Shown: in pieces, positions 61,796-64,000 of the stretch
Layout of the letters: every line of letters begins with the position of its first letter
How positions within the stretch are numbered: position 1 is the stretch's first letter
NCBI GenBank assembly: GCA_034387635.1
Contig: JAOANU010000001.1
Location: forward strand, 1,798,001 to 1,862,000
Length of the DNA stretch: 64,000 nucleotides
Source of the DNA: Rhodosporidiobolus odoratus
Taxonomy: Eukaryota > Basidiomycota > Microbotryomycetes > Sporidiobolales > Sporidiobolaceae
Direction of reading: 5' to 3'
The notes under the pieces: model-generated
Told to the model about the DNA's origin: nothing
Databases searched by the model: none
The model's input: only the letters and a program-made list of their open reading frames with translations
Program-made: the position numbers and the translations under genes

Positions 61796-62862
61796 GCCCT
61801 CACCTCGCAGTCAAAGTCGCTCAAAAGGTCAATCTCTCCTTCTCCCCACTTTCTCATCGCTTTTGCGACCTGACGCGATTCGCTCGACCAGGCGACCACA
61901 GATGACCTCCTCGATCGACTCAAAATAGCCTACAAAAAGCAGGGAGACAAGAACAAGCGTCTTCAGGTCGAATTGGCGCGAGGGAGACGGTCCGTTACCC
62001 TACCTAGCTCCCCGTTTCTGCCTTGCAGAAGCTATTAACGCGTTTCTTCTTCGGCAGCAGCGCGGACCTCTCGATACATACCATCAAGACCCTGTCCGTC
62101 GCACAGAAAACCTGGATCTGGGGTCTATTCGAGCGCAACATGCGCACCTTGTTCGCCGGGTTCCTTCTCGCCGCATGTCTCCGCCTCCTCCCTAACCGTG
62201 CTTCTCCCATCATGCAGGTACGAATCATCCGACAATGGCTACGACGCTGACGACAAACGAAAAGAGCTCTTCCACGCCGACTCGCGATTCCTCCTCCTCG
62301 ATTCCGTCACCTCTTCGCCTGTCTCTGCTGCCGAGTCACCAGTCGGTTACTGCATCTTCCGTTTCGACACGGAGGAGACGGCTTCCGAAGAGGAAAGCGC
62401 GGACGAGCTGTGCGATGTGGCTTACTGGTGCGGCATATTCCTGGCATCTTGATGCAGAACGAGTCCTGATCTCTTTCGTTCTTGACCGCTAGCTATGAGC
62501 TACAGGTTGACGCGACTGCTCAAGGTCAGGGGGTCGGTAGAGCACTGATGGAGGCGCTGGAGAAGCTGGCCAAGGCGTATCGAATGGACAAGACGATGCT
62601 GACCGTCTTCAAGGGTGCGCTGTGCTTCTTTTTCTCGGAGTCGACAATACTAACACCGTTCGCTCTATAGCCAATACGCAAGCTGTAGGCTTCTATGAGA
62701 AGATTGGGTGCGTTGTGATGTCAGCTGTGCTTGCTGTGAGTGAGCCGTGGAGCTGACGTTTTCCGTGTGGGATGCAGGTATGGGAAAGATGAGATTGATC
62801 CGAGTTTGTATGGGTTGGAGAGTGAAGTAGACTATATGATCCTGAGTAAAGACTGCACGTAA
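61796..62862 (+). CDS. NAA40: N-alpha-acetyltransferase 40 (NatD, histone H4/H2A)
   Basis: GNAT enzyme that acetylates the N-terminal Ser of histones H4 and H2A. Exons read MPPRPHLAVKVAQK, ATTDDLLDRLKIAYKKQG, a block with TWIWGLFERNMRTL, then YESSDNGYDADDKRKELF, SRFLLLDS, PVGYCIFRFDTEET and CDVAYC. Next come YELQVDATAQGQGVGRALM (the QGQGVGRA acetyl-CoA loop), MDKTMLTVFK, ANTQAVGFYEKIG and YGKDEIDPSLYG, with stop TAA at 62860-62862. LFERNM-TLYE-S--GY, FRFD and YELQ/MLTVFK are characteristic of NAA40. Borders of the second and third exons are less certain. About five introns. Confidence 0.85.
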
Positions 62863-63179
62863 ACCGCGTTCACTGGGTGCCGAGCGGAACGAGAGATCAA
62901 AGTTGACTTCAAATTGGCACGAGGGGGAACTTGAAGACGAGGATTCAGAAGGGAAGGATCTCACTACTCACGCACGCTTGCTCGATTCGAGAATAGAGTC
63001 ATCCCCCTGCCTGAGATTGTCCTACTACTACCTGTGTACCACTCGCGCTATCCTCCCTTGTACTCCATTGTGAGTTCATGTCTCTTGTCCTGCTCCCTGC
63101 CCATCCCATCACGACCGACTCACAAACATCGCCACTCGTCTGGTGGACACGCTCTGACTACTCGCAACACAGACCAGCA
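62863..63179. other. Intergenic, no gene seen
   Basis: 3' flank of NAA40 and promoter of the last gene. CT-rich from about 63030. An intron in the 5' UTR of the next gene is possible, but not needed. Confidence 0.4.
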
Positions 63180-64000
63180 ATGTCTACCACCTCTGCCAAA
63201 CCCACCAGCGTTCCTCTCCCTCCTTCAAACCCTTCCTCTGGTACCCTCTCTCCTCACCCGCCCAAATCAACCTCCACCGCCCCTCCCACTTCCACCAGAG
63301 CCTCGAAAGCACCCCGCCGTCGCAAACCCCTCAAGCGTCGTGGTGCTCGCCCAGACTCGGACGAGAGCGAGACAGAACAACCCGCCAGAACCGCCGATTC
63401 TTCCGATACCGACGATTCTGACTTCGCTCCCTCCCTTCACGCCTCCGAGGACGAAGACGACGAAGACGACGACGCCTCGTCGGGTTCGGACGAGGGCGGT
63501 GCGGCACCCGAGCCCAAAACCCCCGCGACCGCTTCGATCGATCAACTCGACACGACCGCCGGAACGGTAAGCGCCAAAGCCCTTTTGGCTGGCCAGGAGT
63601 TGCACCCGAGTTGGAGTGACATGCCTGCTGCGGGAGAGGCCGGCGCGTCGCAGCTTCCTACGCTCGACTTTGCCAACCTCTCGCTCGACGCGGTGGCGGC
63701 CGTCCCTGCTGCTTCCGCACCTCGGGAGGGCGGCAAGAAGGCAAATCAGCCTCCGACGCCGAAGCAACCTCGACAGCAGCAGCTTGGGGCGGATGGAAAG
63801 CCCCTCTTGAGCAAGAAACAGCTGGCCTTGCAGCGGAAGGAGCAGAAGAGCGCAGAGCTCAAGGCGAAAGATCCGGTGGCGTGGGAAGCCAGGGAGAAGG
63901 AGATGCAGGAGAAAGAAGAGCAGAAGAAGCTGGCGAAGAAGGAGAGGCTCAAGGAGAAGAGGAAGGAAAAGAAGGCGGCGGAGAAGGCGGCGAAGGAGAG
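63180..64000 (+). CDS. Charged, disordered protein, cut by the window end
   Basis: From ATG 63180 (MSTTSAKPTSVPLPPSN) the frame is open to the last base, 273 codons. N-terminal Ser/Thr/Pro sequence with a basic patch (APRRRKPLKRRGARPDS), then an acidic run (EDEDDEDDDASSGSDEG), then a possibly ordered middle (SAKALLAGQELHPSWSDMP). The end is a strongly charged Lys/Glu helix (KKLAKKERLKEKRKEKK), probably a coiled coil or single helix. This composition is common in nucleolar and RNA-binding proteins, but no domain is visible, so I assign no function. Confidence 0.6.
   Translation, partial: MSTTSAKPTSVPLPPSNPSSGTLSPHPPKSTSTAPPTSTRASKAPRRRKPLKRRGARPDSDESETEQPARTADSSDTDDSDFAPSLHASEDEDDEDDDASSGSDEGGAAPEPKTPATASIDQLDTTAGTVSAKALLAGQELHPSWSDMPAAGEAGASQLPTLDFANLSLDAVAAVPAASAPREGGKKANQPPTPKQPRQQQLGADGKPLLSKKQLALQRKEQKSAELKAKDPVAWEAREKEMQEKEEQKKLAKKERLKEKRKEKKAAEKAAKE

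Overview
The window reads as nuclear DNA of a GC-rich basidiomycete yeast. It has dense genes, many short introns (often about 50-100 nt) with donors such as GTGCGT, GTGAGT and GTTCGT, and protein families typical of fungi, including trifunctional TRP1, a urease accessory protein, a fungal-type NIPA transporter and an NI9M-type complex I subunit. A red yeast of the Rhodotorula/Rhodosporidium group is my best guess from gene structure and composition; no marker settles it. I see no bacterial operons, CRISPR arrays, rRNA or intact mobile elements.

Layout. 1-12 kb: end of an unknown membrane protein, PRPP synthetase, a TFIIIC subunit (minus) divergent from the ER t-SNARE Ufe1/syntaxin-18, Tvp38 (minus) and poly(A) polymerase. 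12-19 kb: linker histone H1, a small complex I subunit, mitochondrial pyruvate carrier 1 (minus) and the EFM7-type methyltransferase. 18.6-21.5 kb: a gene-poor stretch with a degenerate intron-containing fragment of RPL23. 21.5-23.3 kb: intact RPL23 (uL14, minus). 24.5-30 kb: a disordered protein, the UBLCP1-type proteasome phosphatase and an unknown protein. 30.5-37.4 kb: Ess1/Pin1 (minus), a MED25-like protein, the MRG protein Eaf3 and EMC8/9 (minus). 38.9-47 kb: ribosome-associated Hsp70 Ssb (minus), the GID4 degron receptor and a low-complexity protein. 47.3-52 kb: a tandem duplication in which two diverged paralogues of an unrecognised family are each followed by urease accessory ureD sequence, one a truncated 5' copy and one intact. 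52-64 kb: NIPA-type Mg transporter (minus), trifunctional TRP1, two unknown proteins (minus), NAA40-type acetyltransferase and a highly charged partial protein.

Most genes are unrelated housekeeping genes, many in head-to-head pairs with 100-170 bp between start codons. The standouts are: the tandem duplication, with a near-identical ureD fragment but strongly diverged partner genes; the RPL23 pseudogene fragment; and extreme exon fragmentation. Coding microexons of 7-18 nt are visible in H1, RPL23, TRP1, ESS1 and MPC1, and the Eaf3 start codon appears to be split by an intron. All splice models come from reading the sequence by eye against protein families.
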